A stretch of DNA of 64,000 nucleotides from Oscillospiraceae bacterium (GCA_029983685.1 JASBZA010000001.1:62001-126000), one strand, 5' to 3'; shown: positions 34,484 through 43,766, counted from the first letter of the stretch. Translations and numbers: made by a program. Notes: generated by a model from the letters alone, not told the origin.

Positions 34484-35300
34484 CATAGATAAAGACATTT
34501 TGTTAAATCCTAGGGACATACTTTATGAGGATAATCACCTTCTCGTAGTCCGAAAGGCTCCCGGTGTCTTAAGCCAGGAGGATAAGTCCGGTGCGCCCGA
34601 CATCTTGACTATGGCTAAAGCTTATATCAAAGAAAGAGACCACAAGCCCGGCAATGTTTATATGGGTTTAGTTCACCGCCTGGACCGTAATACGGGCGGT
34701 GTCATCTGCCTGGCTAAAACTTCTAAAGCCGCATCGCGTTTGTCTGAGCAAATACGCCAAAGGCGGTGGGATAAGTACTATCTGGCCCTTAGTGTAGGAG
34801 AGGGGAGTGTGGCCGATTCAAAGTCTGTTCCAAATAATTTGGACCTACGAAACTTGGATTTAGACACTATAGACGATGCTATCGATTGGATTTATCTGGA
34901 AGATTTTCTCTTAAAAAATCAGGATAAAAATAAGAGCCGGGTTTTGACATCCATAAATCCGACTGATAGTCAGAAAGGAGCCAAAAAGGCCTTACTGAAG
35001 ACCTGCTGTATCGGCCAGGATCGGGCGACAGGGCTCAAGCTTTTTTGGGTGGATTTAGGAACGGGAAGAAGCCATCAGATTAGGGCACAGTTTTCTTCTA
35101 GGAATTTACCTCTAGTCGGAGATACAAAGTATCGGACTAAGTCCGACTACTGCAAGAAACGAGAGGCTGAGTTAAAGCTTCCTCCGTATTTCTTGGGCCT
35201 CTGGGCCTGGGGGCTTAAGCTCTACCATCCGGTGACCAAAGAAGCACTATTCTTTACGGCCTTGCCCGAGACCTACCCTTGGACCATCTTTTTTGATTAG
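34476..35300 (+). CDS. RluA-family pseudouridine synthase
   Basis: A 274-residue enzyme. The catalytic aspartate is in MGLVHRLDRNTGGVICLAKT (about 62-81). The substrate-binding end has TGRSHQIRAQFSSRNLPLVGD, the RluA-family counterpart of the RsuA TxRNRQIRR motif. No S4 domain is present. An insertion of about 35 polar residues (about 115-160) sits in the middle. The RNA target is not deducible. It overlaps rluF, giving two unrelated pseudouridine synthase types in tandem. Confidence 0.9.
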   Translation: MTDIDKDILLNPRDILYEDNHLLVVRKAPGVLSQEDKSGAPDILTMAKAYIKERDHKPGNVYMGLVHRLDRNTGGVICLAKTSKAASRLSEQIRQRRWDKYYLALSVGEGSVADSKSVPNNLDLRNLDLDTIDDAIDWIYLEDFLLKNQDKNKSRVLTSINPTDSQKGAKKALLKTCCIGQDRATGLKLFWVDLGTGRSHQIRAQFSSRNLPLVGDTKYRTKSDYCKKREAELKLPPYFLGLWAWGLKLYHPVTKEALFFTALPETYPWTIFFD

Positions 35301-35305
35301 GACCT

Positions 35306-35315
35306 ATGCTATAAT
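35306..35315 (+). promoter_or_regulatory. Extended -10 promoter of polA
   Basis: TGCTATAAT, an extended -10 element (TGnTATAAT), lies at about 35307-35315 after the RluA-type gene, about 50 bases before the polA start. No good -35 box is seen. Confidence 0.5.
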
Positions 35316-35366
35316 TTTTTACAAATCTATCCGCTCAGAAGAGCATTAAAAGAAGAAAGGACGCTC

Positions 35367-38003
35367 ATGTCTAAGTTATTACTAGTAGACGGTAATTCCA
35401 TTATTAACCGGGCTTTTTATGGCCAAGGCCGGTCGGGGCAACTGACCGCACCGGACGGGACACCTACAGGGGCTGTCTATACATTTATTAATATGTTTTT
35501 GCGTTATAAGGCCGAATTTGAACCCAGCCATATAGCTGTGGCCTTCGATCGTAAGGAACCGACCTTTCGCCATGAACGCTATGCAGACTACAAGGCCAAT
35601 CGAACCGGCATGCCGGAGGATTTGGCCGTCCAGATGCCGATTTTAAAATCCTGCCTGGAGGCTCTTAATGTCACCATGCTGGAACAAGCCGGCTATGAAG
35701 CGGATGACATTATTGGGACGGTGGCAACGAAAATCTCCCCCCATGCCCAAGTCTATATTTTGAGCGGTGACCGAGACGACTTTCAGCTCCTAACTGAACG
35801 TGTTTGGCAAATTTATCCTAGAACAGGCGGCCAAATATTCTTATACACGCCCGAAAGTTTGGAAAAAGAGTTCGGACTTAGGCCCGACCAGATTGTAGAC
35901 TATAAGGCTCTGGTAGGAGACAGTTCGGATAATATTCCGGGTGTCAAAGGTATAGGCAAAGTATCGGCAATGAAGCTCTTGGATCAATACGATGATTTGG
36001 ACACCATTTATGCCCATGCCGATGAGATAAAAGGCGCCCTGGGAAATAAGGTAAGGGACGGCAAAGAAGATGCCTATCTGTCTCAAGAATTGGCCACTAT
36101 TGACTGTGCCATGCCTATAGATCTTGATTTGGGAGAGATGGAAATAAGGCCGGTCCATGCGGAGAAGCTTTTCCGTGAATTTAACACCTTGGGCTTTAAT
36201 TCTTTGATTGAACGCTTTGATTTGGTCAAAGAAGGTTCGGTATCGAACAACGTTGACCTTCCGCCTTACAGCTTGCAAATCTTAACCGTAGACCAGTGCT
36301 TGGATCGGTTAAATAATTTCTCCCCTGAAACTCCGTTGTTTTTGACCTATCTGTTGGAGGAAGACCGGGTTACGGTTATTCCGGCCTATTTAGGAGATGA
36401 CGGTGAAGGCGGGCGATTAAACTATTTGGCTCTTGTGGCAGATTTTACTTACGAGAAATTACATAAGCTTCTTGAATCTATTTATTCTAGGGGGCTTACA
36501 CTGGTTACTTACGAGGCTAAGGCTTTGGCCAAAGCGGCCGACTTCTACCCCTTGGAGCGTTGGGAAGACCTGATGGTAACCGCCTATTTGCTAGGCTATG
36601 AAGTTCATAACAAGACTTTAGCCGAAACCTATAACCTGATCTTAGGCGAGGCTATGCATTTCTCACAAGGCCTTAAGGAAGAAGAAAAAGACCTTAGCGA
36701 AAAACAGATCGATCTCGTGGCCGAGGCTTTGGCTTTGGCTGAACTTTATAAGACCTTATCGCCTGATTTGGCCGAGAAAAAGATGGAGGAGATGGCCGAG
36801 AAAATGGACTATCCTCTGGTCAGTGTTTTGGCCGGAATGGAAAAACGTGGCATCCTGGTGGACCGTGGCTGCCTTTATGCCTTAGGCGAAAGTTTTAGAA
36901 GTGCTGCCGAAAAACTGGAAGACGAAATTTTTCGTGAAGCCGGTCGGTCCTTTAATATCAATTCACCCAAGCAGCTAGGTCAAGTACTTTATGAAGATAT
37001 GGGTATTACGCCCGGCAAGAAAACCGCCTCGGGAAATTATTCGACGGCGGCTTCGGAATTGGAGCGCATGGCACCCTTTTACCCCATCGTCTCTATGGTA
37101 TTAGACTATAGAACCGTATCCAAACTGGATTCAACCTTTATCCAGGGTTTGGACAAAGAAATAGCATCTGATGGCCGTATCCATACGACTTTTCATCAGA
37201 CACTGACTACGACGGGCAGGCTGTCTAGTTCTGATCCAAACTTGCAGAATATTCCCATGCGTGACGACTTGGGGAGGCAGGTCCGTAAAGCCTTTATACC
37301 ATCGCCCGGATATGTTTTTATAGATGCCGACTATTCTCAGGTAGAGCTTAGGATTTTAGCTGCCTTATCGAAGGACGAGAATTTATTAGATGCTTTCCAT
37401 GACGAGTCGGATATTCATAAGAGAACGGCTACGTCTATCTTCGGTGTCGGTGAAGATCAGGTGACGCCGGCACAGCGGTCTGCAGCTAAGACGGTGAACT
37501 TCAGTATTATTTACGGTATTTCTGACTTCGGGCTGGCCCAAGACCTCAAGATTACGAGAAAAGAGGCCAAGGCTTATATCGAGTCTTACTATGACCATTA
37601 TAATAAGGTTAAACCTTATATGGATTCTCTTATTACCTTTGCCTACGATAATGGCTATGTGGAGACTTATTTCGGCAGGAGGCGTTATATCCCAGAGCTT
37701 CAGATGAAGAACTTTAATGTTCGCAAGTTCGGTGAGCGCGCTGCCATGAACGCGCCTATCCAAGGTACTGCAGCGGATATTATGAAACTGGCCATGGTGC
37801 GGGCCGAGAAAGCCATTCGTGAGGAAAATCTGGATGCCGGCCTTCTGATTCAAGTTCACGACGAACTCTTGATGGAGGTACGAGAAGACCAGGCCGAACA
37901 GGCGGTGGAGCTTTTGAAGGACGCCATGGAAGGGGCAGTCGACCTGGGTGTAGCCTTGCCTGTTGATATTAAAGTTGCCTCGAATTGGTACGAGAGTAAG
38001 TAG
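35367..38003 (+). CDS. polA: DNA polymerase I
   Basis: An 878-residue family A polymerase. The 5' nuclease domain occupies about 1-285 (LLVDGNSIINRAFYG at the start, GVKGIGKVSAMKLL at the helix-hairpin-helix). Residues 300-470 match the 3'-5' exonuclease fold but lack the DxE metal motif (FLTYLLEEDRVTV in its place), so proofreading is probably lost, as in other Gram-positive Pol I. The polymerase domain has motif A DADYSQVELRI, motif B in RSAAKTVNFSIIYG and motif C VHDELLME. It processes Okazaki fragments and fills repair gaps. An AAAGGACGCTC ribosome site precedes the ATG. Confidence 0.97.
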   Translation: MSKLLLVDGNSIINRAFYGQGRSGQLTAPDGTPTGAVYTFINMFLRYKAEFEPSHIAVAFDRKEPTFRHERYADYKANRTGMPEDLAVQMPILKSCLEALNVTMLEQAGYEADDIIGTVATKISPHAQVYILSGDRDDFQLLTERVWQIYPRTGGQIFLYTPESLEKEFGLRPDQIVDYKALVGDSSDNIPGVKGIGKVSAMKLLDQYDDLDTIYAHADEIKGALGNKVRDGKEDAYLSQELATIDCAMPIDLDLGEMEIRPVHAEKLFREFNTLGFNSLIERFDLVKEGSVSNNVDLPPYSLQILTVDQCLDRLNNFSPETPLFLTYLLEEDRVTVIPAYLGDDGEGGRLNYLALVADFTYEKLHKLLESIYSRGLTLVTYEAKALAKAADFYPLERWEDLMVTAYLLGYEVHNKTLAETYNLILGEAMHFSQGLKEEEKDLSEKQIDLVAEALALAELYKTLSPDLAEKKMEEMAEKMDYPLVSVLAGMEKRGILVDRGCLYALGESFRSAAEKLEDEIFREAGRSFNINSPKQLGQVLYEDMGITPGKKTASGNYSTAASELERMAPFYPIVSMVLDYRTVSKLDSTFIQGLDKEIASDGRIHTTFHQTLTTTGRLSSSDPNLQNIPMRDDLGRQVRKAFIPSPGYVFIDADYSQVELRILAALSKDENLLDAFHDESDIHKRTATSIFGVGEDQVTPAQRSAAKTVNFSIIYGISDFGLAQDLKITRKEAKAYIESYYDHYNKVKPYMDSLITFAYDNGYVETYFGRRRYIPELQMKNFNVRKFGERAAMNAPIQGTAADIMKLAMVRAEKAIREENLDAGLLIQVHDELLMEVREDQAEQAVELLKDAMEGAVDLGVALPVDIKVASNWYESK

Positions 38004-38039
38004 GCTCCGTCTTACTCAGGAAAGAAGGTATAAGCACTT

Positions 38040-38666
38040 ATGTTTATTATCGGTATAACAGGCGGCATCGGGGCAGGTAAGTCCACGGTGGCCGACTTGA
38101 TGGCTTCCTACGGCATACCCGTCTTAGATGCGGACCGAATCTCGCATGAGGTAACTCGGGCCGGTGGTTCTGCCATTGGTGAAATTATCGAAAACTTCGG
38201 GCCGGAATATATAGGTAAGGACAAGGCCTTGGATCGAGAGAAGATGAGTGACCTGGTCTTCCGGGATAAGAAGCGTCTGGACCAATTGAGTTTTATAGTC
38301 CACCGCCATGTGATGGGAGAAATTGCTTCTAGAGTGGAAGCTTATAAGAAGAAAAAGACCAAAGTCTTAGTCTTGGATGTCCCGGTTCCGGTGAAAGAAG
38401 GTTTTCTTGACACTTGTGACCAGATTTGGCTGGTTTGGGCGGATACGGATATTCGTTTGGAACGCCTTGAAAAACGCGGTATGACCAGGGAAGAGGCTAA
38501 AAGACGCATTAATATTCAGATGACCCGAGAAGAATACGAACGTTTGGCCGACCATGTCATCTTAAATAACGGCGATAGAGAAACGCTTGAAAAAAAGCTC
38601 CTGTCACTGATGGAACAAGAGCTCTTATCCAGAGGTATAGCGTATTCTAAAGTAGAAGACACTTAA
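38040..38666 (+). CDS. coaE: Dephospho-CoA kinase
   Basis: A 208-residue kinase for the last step of coenzyme A synthesis. The P-loop GITGGIGAGKSTVADLM is at about 5-21; DADRISHEV and a later LVLDVPV segment are family landmarks. It lies 36 bases after polA in the same direction; the polA-coaE pairing is common in Bacillota. The N-terminus directly starts with the Walker A strand, as expected. Confidence 0.96.
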   Translation: MFIIGITGGIGAGKSTVADLMASYGIPVLDADRISHEVTRAGGSAIGEIIENFGPEYIGKDKALDREKMSDLVFRDKKRLDQLSFIVHRHVMGEIASRVEAYKKKKTKVLVLDVPVPVKEGFLDTCDQIWLVWADTDIRLERLEKRGMTREEAKRRINIQMTREEYERLADHVILNNGDRETLEKKLLSLMEQELLSRGIAYSKVEDT

Positions 38667-38694
38667 TGATTAAATTTTTTAATTTATCCTAGAC

Positions 38695-39789
38695 CTAGAC
38701 ATTAAAGCGGAAGAGAACGACGTCGCCATCCTGGACCACATAATCTTTGCCCTCAGAGCGGACCAAGCCTAGTTCCTTGCATTTGGCCATGGAACCTTCG
38801 CGGTTCAAATCATCGTAAGCTACAATTTCAGCCCGGATGAAACCTCTCTCGAAATCCGAGTGAATTTTACCGGCCGCTTGCGGGGCCTTGGTTCCCTTGT
38901 TAATGGTCCAGGCCCTAGTTTCTTGCTCACCGGTCGTAAGGTAAGAAATAAGGCCCAAGAGGTTATAGGAAGCTTTGATAATTTTATCTAGGCCGGATTC
39001 TTCCAGGCCCAATTCATCCAGGAACATGGCCCGATCTTCTACATCCAAGGATGCAATGTCCTCTTCAATTTTGGCACTAATAACGACCATCTGAGCGCCC
39101 TCAGATTGGGCCTTGGCCGCTACGGCCCGGACGTTTGGATTATCTTCTACGTGGCCGATTTCGTCTTCATCAACATTGGCGACATAAAGGATGGGTTTGG
39201 AGGAGAGGAGACTGAGTTCTTTGGTGAAAGGGAGATCGTCTTCATCGATTTCGAAAATTCGTGCGGACTTGCCTTCACTTAAGTGTTCATAAAGAGCCTC
39301 TAAAAATGCCACTTCGCGCAACTTTTCCTTGTCGCCTGACTTGGACATCTTGCGTGCCTTGTCAAGGCGTCTTTCCATCCACTCTAAGTCGGCCAAAATT
39401 AATTCAGTATCAATAATTTCCATATCACGTGCCGCATCGGTGGTGCCGGCTACATGAGTAATTTCCGGATCGCTAAAGCAGCGTACGACTTCGATAATAG
39501 CATCGGTTTCTCTGACGTTGGCCAAAAACTGGTTGCCCAGACCTTCGCCCTTGCTGGCGCCCTGGACTAAACCGGCTATGTCAACAAATTCGATGACGGC
39601 AGGGACAATGCGCTTAGAATGGCTGATTTCCGATAGGCGGTCCAGACGCTGGTCCGGTACATGCACAACACCGACGTTGGGTTCTATGGTACAGAAAGGA
39701 TAATTGGCACTCTCGGCTCCGGCTGAGGTAATGGCATTAAAAAGGGTACTCTTACCGACATTGGGAAGACCTACGATTCCTAGCTTCAT
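38695..39789 (-). CDS. ychF: Redox-regulated ribosome-associated ATPase YchF/OLA1
   Basis: A 364-residue Obg-like ATPase. The G domain starts KLGIVGLPNVGKSTLFNAIT (G1), with DIAGLVQGASKGEGLGNQFL (G3). The NVDE-like motif replaces NKxD, consistent with ATP rather than GTP specificity. A coiled insertion lies at about 130-170. The C-terminal TGS-like domain contains AWTINKGTKAPQAAGKIHSD. It binds ribosomes and modulates stress responses. AAGGAGATTTAT precedes the ATG. It converges with coaE. Confidence 0.97.
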   Translation of the reverse strand: MKLGIVGLPNVGKSTLFNAITSAGAESANYPFCTIEPNVGVVHVPDQRLDRLSEISHSKRIVPAVIEFVDIAGLVQGASKGEGLGNQFLANVRETDAIIEVVRCFSDPEITHVAGTTDAARDMEIIDTELILADLEWMERRLDKARKMSKSGDKEKLREVAFLEALYEHLSEGKSARIFEIDEDDLPFTKELSLLSSKPILYVANVDEDEIGHVEDNPNVRAVAAKAQSEGAQMVVISAKIEEDIASLDVEDRAMFLDELGLEESGLDKIIKASYNLLGLISYLTTGEQETRAWTINKGTKAPQAAGKIHSDFERGFIRAEIVAYDDLNREGSMAKCKELGLVRSEGKDYVVQDGDVVLFRFNV

Positions 39790-39938
39790 ATAAATCTCCT
39801 TGTTCTAATGAAATAACGCTGGTCTGCAACGTGTTATTTTACCATGAGTCTTAATCTTTTCAAATATTCCCAAGTTCCTTAAATCACTCGCGGAATTACA
39901 AGTTAACTGAAATGACTCTGTACACCTCTTAGCTACGT

Positions 39939-40258
39939 TTAACTCATCTCTGCTATCACGGCCTCCTTTGCACCTTCTCCTCCCAGAAATTTTCTTGGAC
40001 AGCCATTCAAGAATTCCTGTAGCTCTTGAATTTCTCCCGGAAGGATTCGGTTTCCAAACTCCGCTCTAAGCTATTCATCTTGCATTCAGGTGGGTGAATC
40101 CTCTTCTCCGTTGGTCGATAGCACTGTTTGGATTGCTTACCACGTCGAGGTAAATCAGCTAGGGCTACGTTATAAAAGAGATTCTTCTCGAGGTAGTTAT
40201 AAATCGTTCTAACACAGAGGTGGGTTCGCGTAGGCCACCCATGTTTAAGCATCTCGCG
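39939..40258 (-). pseudogene. IS30-family transposase remnant with internal deletion
   Basis: The minus-strand frame at 40252-40007 begins with a segment like the IS30 N-terminal half (CVRTIYNYLEKNLFYN, then DLPRRGKQSKQ). After about 40,110 it loses similarity. In another frame nearer 40,060-39,939 there is an IS30-like C-terminal end (LQEFLNGCPRKFLGG, compare the usual N-x-R-P-R-K-x-L-G). The catalytic DDE core between them is missing. It is a dead fragment. The rest of 39,790-40,360 holds no gene that I can see. Confidence 0.6.
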
Positions 40259-40366
40259 GTCATCGAATAATAGATGCTGTCCTGGCTTGCGTTTCCTGGT
40301 AAATTTTAAGAGGTTAAAAAATCTCCTATTATGTACAATTAGGGAAAAATTACTTTAAAGAAACTG

Positions 40367-40389
40367 AAATTTACCTTTGAGGTAAATTT
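40367..40389. promoter_or_regulatory. Operator palindrome 1 of the toxin-antitoxin operon
   Basis: A perfect palindrome AAATTTACCT-TTG-AGGTAAATTT ends just upstream of the -35 box. It is almost identical to the copy at 40424-40444. It is a probable binding site for the HTH domain of the antitoxin. Confidence 0.7.
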
Positions 40390-40394
40390 ACACA

Positions 40395-40423
40395 TTGGAA
40401 AAAAGATGCATTCGTGTTATTAT
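40395..40423 (+). promoter_or_regulatory. Promoter of the higB-higA operon
   Basis: TTGGAA (40395-40400) and TATTAT (40418-40423) are spaced by 17 bases and lie exactly between two operator palindromes. Confidence 0.7.
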
Positions 40424-40444
40424 AAATTTACCTCAAAGGTAAAT
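40424..40444. promoter_or_regulatory. Operator palindrome 2 of the toxin-antitoxin operon
   Basis: AAATTTACCT-CAA-AGGTAAAT begins immediately after the -10 box and so covers the expected transcription start. Its centre lies 57 bp from that of copy 1. The loop is the complement of the loop in copy 1. Confidence 0.7.
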
Positions 40445-40463
40445 CCTGAAAAGAGGTGATCGT

Positions 40464-40760
40464 TTGGAAATCACGTACAAAAACAATAGAATCAAAAAAG
40501 TTTGTACGGATGCAAAGATTGCAGAGAAAACCTACGGTCGTGAGATGACCGAAAAAATACATCAGCGTATTGATGAAATAGCAGCCGCAGATACGGTTGA
40601 AATCATGATACAGTTCCGTATCGGACGGTGTCATCCTCTAAAGCAGAATAGGAAAGGACAATACGCAGTAGATTTGGTTCATCCGTACAGATTAGTATTC
40701 GAAAAGAAGGGGAACGAAATCCAAATTGCGAATATTTTGGAGATTGTTGATTATCATTAA
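40464..40760 (+). CDS. higB: HigB-type toxin (RelE/ParE superfamily killer protein)
   Basis: A 98-residue protein of the plasmid maintenance killer (HigB) group. It shows the compact RelE-like pattern with basic residues and the end segment HPYRLVFEKKGNEIQIANI. Such toxins cut mRNA on the ribosome. The start is TTG 40464, supported by GAGGTGATC, a long match to the 16S rRNA tail, 7 bases from the codon to the GAGG core. The antitoxin gene follows 30 bases later: toxin-first order is typical of higBA. The composition and the flanking transposase remnants suggest horizontal acquisition. Confidence 0.85.
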   Translation: MEITYKNNRIKKVCTDAKIAEKTYGREMTEKIHQRIDEIAAADTVEIMIQFRIGRCHPLKQNRKGQYAVDLVHPYRLVFEKKGNEIQIANILEIVDYH

Positions 40761-40790
40761 AAGAAGAGGACAATGCAAGGAGGTAGCAAT

Positions 40791-41849
40791 ATGATGAGAA
40801 GTCGCAGTTATATTGCAACGCCACCTGGGGCGACAATTAAAGAACAATTGAATGACAGAAGTATGAGCCAGAAGGAGTTTGCATCCAGGATGGATATGTC
40901 AGAGAAACATATCAGCAAGCTCATCAATGGTGATGTGCAGCTTACACCTGAGACTGCTGTCAGGTTGGAAATGGTGCTTGGCGTTCCGGCTAAGTTCTGG
41001 AACAATCTTGAGGCGATCTACAGAGAGAAGATTGTTAAGGCAGAGGTTGAAAATGCTATGGATGCTGATACTGAAATAGCAAAAGAATTTCCATACAGCG
41101 AAATGGCAAAATTCGGATGGGTTCCGGAAACCAGAAATGCAAAGGAAAAGGTTATTTATCTCAGGAAATATTTTGAGCTTGTTGAGCTTTCCCTTCTCGG
41201 GAGCAATCAGATTACAAGGATTGCATGCAGAAGACTTGCGATTACAGAGAAGAGTGATCTCGCGTTGATGGCGTGGGCTCAGGAAGCAAAGCTTAAGGCG
41301 CGTGATATTCAAACAGCTCCAATCAATATCAAAGGTCTAATAGCGACAATACCTGAGATACGTAAAATGACAGTGCTTAAGCCAAAGGATTTTTGTCCGC
41401 AGATAAAAAAGTGCCTGGCAAATTGTGGCATAGCGCTGGTGTTTCTTCCTCATTTGAAGGGATCTTTTCTTCAGGGGGCGTCCTTTATGGATGGAAATAA
41501 GCTTGTCGTAGGACTTACTGCACGAGGAAAGGATGCAGATAAGTTCTGGTTCAGTCTATTCCATGAATTGGCACATATTGTGCTTGGTCATGTTGGGCAG
41601 GCAAGCGGGATATCTGAGGATGATGAGAGAGTAGCAGATAGATGGTCTGCTGATACGCTTATCACGCCTGAGGATTACGAAACTTTCAAAAGAGACAGTG
41701 ATTATTCAGAGAAAAGTGTACTCCAGTTTGCAAAAGACCAGGGTATTGCACCTGGTATAGTAGTTGGGAGAATGCAGTTGGAAGGAATAATAAATTATAA
41801 CATGCTGAATAATTTGAAGGAAAAATACAAAATTTCTTACTCGAGTTAA
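40791..41849 (+). CDS. higA: HigA-type antitoxin fused to an ImmA/IrrE (M78) metallopeptidase domain
   Basis: A 352-residue protein. Residues about 1-95 form an XRE-type helix-turn-helix as in HigA (GATIKEQLNDRSMSQKEFAS, then HISKLINGDVQLTPETA). The C-terminal part is an ImmA/IrrE peptidase with zinc motif HELAHIVLGH (about 255-264) and later E/D residues. I chose ATG 40791 for its AAGGAGGTAGCAAT ribosome site. The N-terminus should neutralise HigB and bind the paired operators. The peptidase may cleave its own or another regulator; that is inference. Confidence 0.88.
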   Translation: MMRSRSYIATPPGATIKEQLNDRSMSQKEFASRMDMSEKHISKLINGDVQLTPETAVRLEMVLGVPAKFWNNLEAIYREKIVKAEVENAMDADTEIAKEFPYSEMAKFGWVPETRNAKEKVIYLRKYFELVELSLLGSNQITRIACRRLAITEKSDLALMAWAQEAKLKARDIQTAPINIKGLIATIPEIRKMTVLKPKDFCPQIKKCLANCGIALVFLPHLKGSFLQGASFMDGNKLVVGLTARGKDADKFWFSLFHELAHIVLGHVGQASGISEDDERVADRWSADTLITPEDYETFKRDSDYSEKSVLQFAKDQGIAPGIVVGRMQLEGIINYNMLNNLKEKYKISYSS

Positions 41850-41867
41850 ATAGTTGAAAAAGAATAG

Positions 41868-41910
41868 AAGCTCCGGAAATCGTTATTAGACGGTCCTTTT
41901 GGAGCTTTTT
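41868..41910 (+). terminator. Terminator of the higB-higA operon
   Basis: Arms AAGCTCC and GGAGCTT (with extra inner pairing) enclose a long loop and are followed by TTT, 18 bases after the antitoxin stop. Confidence 0.65.
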
Positions 41911-41934
41911 ATATGTACTGTAAAGTAAGTAATT

Positions 41935-42156
41935 TTATTTTTGGCTTAGTTTAATAACCTTTTCCGGAATACGAAAGATATAAAGCGAGAGAAAACAAAT
42001 TAGAAAATGCACTTTAATCCGGTCGTCTCTTGAAAGATAAACTTGCCTGGGCTTGAATTCGGATTTTAGAATCCTAAAGCTTTTCTCAACTACTCGAAAG
42101 ATTATCAACTTTTGAATCTGCTTTGTACTTATTTGTGGAGTTTTGTCGACACGCAA
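41935..42156 (-). pseudogene. C-terminal remnant of an IS1634/IS4-like transposase
   Basis: A 73-residue minus-strand frame with VEKSFRILKSEFKPRQVYLS followed by RDDRIKVHFLICFLSLYIFR. This is the conserved C-terminal end of DDE transposases of the IS1634/IS4 type, containing the last catalytic Glu region. The remaining 80% of the transposase is absent, so it is a remnant. It closes the island begun at about 39,900. Confidence 0.7.
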
Positions 42157-42206
42157 AGTGAATACTCTTTTCTATGCTTAAGAGGCTCAAGGAAAGGAGT
42201 TCTGCC

Positions 42207-43766
42207 ATGTCAGAAATTCACAAGGTTTACAGTGCCTGTATCCATGAGGACAAGGTACTTAAAATAGGTGTAGAAGTATCATTAAGTCGAGGACTTCCTT
42301 ATTATCAGGTGGTGGGCCTGGGAGATTCAGCGGTGAAAGAATCAAAGGAGAGGATACGCCAGGCCTTTCGGAATCTGGGGATTAACTTACCTAATAAGAG
42401 GATTACGGTTAATTTAAGTCCGGCCTGGGTCAGCAAGAAAGGGTCCGGTTTTGACTTGCCCATAGCTTTGGCACTTTTGCAGGCGATGGGAATTGTGCCC
42501 GACGGCTTGATCTTGGCCGCTATGGGTGAATTATCACTGACCGGAGATATTAGAGACGGACCGGAGGACTTGGCTCTGGTCTCGGCTTTTACTAAATTTT
42601 CGGATTCTCCTATAGATATCGTTTTACTACCTTATTTATGTAAGGAAAGATTGGAGAACTATTATGAGGGCGGCTACTATTTTCATAATCTCGGAGAGTG
42701 TGTTTCCTTTTTAAAAAAATGCAAACATCCTAAACCGAGAGAAAATGAAAATAAACCTTCTATGCCTTTCGTCTTTAAGCCCAACTTTAGCGCAACGAAA
42801 ATAGTGCCTCCGGATTTTAATATCAATTTAAAATTGCAAGAAATAGCCTGGCGAGCCCTAAATATTGCACTGGCCGGGAATCACCATCTTTTGATGCTTG
42901 GAGCAAAGGGTTCAGGAAAGACGACTTTGGCAAGGGCCGGACAATATCTCTTACCATCTTTAGCAGAAGATAAACTTTTTAATAAAATCCAAGAGTACGC
43001 TATGTCAGGCCTCTTATATCCCGGCCAAGGCTTGGTACCTTTTAGGGAACCACACTTTTCTATCAGTCAGGCTGCTCTCCTAGGAGGAAGTTATAGGTAT
43101 CCTTTCGGTGAGGTGACTTTGGCCTCGGGCGGCATTTTGTTCTTGGATGAGATTTCGGAATTTAGCCCGTCTACGCTTAACCTTCTGAGAACTTGTGTTG
43201 AAGAACGTTCCATCAGTCAGACGAAGAATGGATTAACCAAGCGTTTTGATACAAACTTTATTTTAATCGCCTGTGCTAACCCTTGTGCCTGTGGTCAATA
43301 TTGTGAAGAGGGGAATAAATGTACCTGTACCGACGGCGACTTGTCTCGGTACAGACGCAAATTTCAAAATCCATTCTTCGATCGGTTTGATCTCTTTGTA
43401 GAGATGCACAGTATCCCAAATGCTATCTTGGATCAGAGTCTGAAGGAAAGAGATTTTTCTTTTGAATCAGGTCGTGAAGCAATAGAGGAGGCCAGAGAGA
43501 GGCAATGGGCCAGGCAAGGCCAAGAGCCCGATAAGCTATTAAGACTTAATGGAAGTATTCCCATAGGTGAATTTAAAAATCATCTTTTTATTGAAGATAA
43601 GGCCTTGGATCGCGTTAAACAGTTGTCCGGTCCTCTGGATTTATCGGTTAGAGCTTTTCAAAAAGTTTTGCGTGTGGCCAGAACTATTGCGGACTTGGAT
43701 GGTTCTCAAAACATTAAAGAAGCCCATGCCTTAGAAGCCTTGACCTATAGGAGACTTAGCTTATGA
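42207..43766 (+). CDS. comM: YifB/ComM family AAA+ Mg-chelatase-like ATPase
   Basis: About 519 residues. An N-terminal Lon-like domain (about 5-165) has VEVSLSRGLPYYQVVGLGDS and SGFDLPIALALLQAMG. The AAA+ core has Walker A MLGAKGSGKTTLAR, Walker B GGILFLDEISEF, the zinc-finger-like CANPCACGQYCEEG segment and sensor FDRFDLFVEM. Relatives such as ComM are helicases that move branches during natural transformation. I chose ATG 42207 (AAAGGAG 8 bases upstream) over the track's longer start, whose added N-terminus has no ribosome site. It overlaps dprA by 4 bases (ATGA). Confidence 0.92.
   Translation: MSEIHKVYSACIHEDKVLKIGVEVSLSRGLPYYQVVGLGDSAVKESKERIRQAFRNLGINLPNKRITVNLSPAWVSKKGSGFDLPIALALLQAMGIVPDGLILAAMGELSLTGDIRDGPEDLALVSAFTKFSDSPIDIVLLPYLCKERLENYYEGGYYFHNLGECVSFLKKCKHPKPRENENKPSMPFVFKPNFSATKIVPPDFNINLKLQEIAWRALNIALAGNHHLLMLGAKGSGKTTLARAGQYLLPSLAEDKLFNKIQEYAMSGLLYPGQGLVPFREPHFSISQAALLGGSYRYPFGEVTLASGGILFLDEISEFSPSTLNLLRTCVEERSISQTKNGLTKRFDTNFILIACANPCACGQYCEEGNKCTCTDGDLSRYRRKFQNPFFDRFDLFVEMHSIPNAILDQSLKERDFSFESGREAIEEARERQWARQGQEPDKLLRLNGSIPIGEFKNHLFIEDKALDRVKQLSGPLDLSVRAFQKVLRVARTIADLDGSQNIKEAHALEALTYRRLSL

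Noticed and set aside
38664..38694. AT-only palindrome between coaE and ychF as a terminator
   Set aside because: The stem is interrupted and made only of A/T, so it is too weak to support a call.
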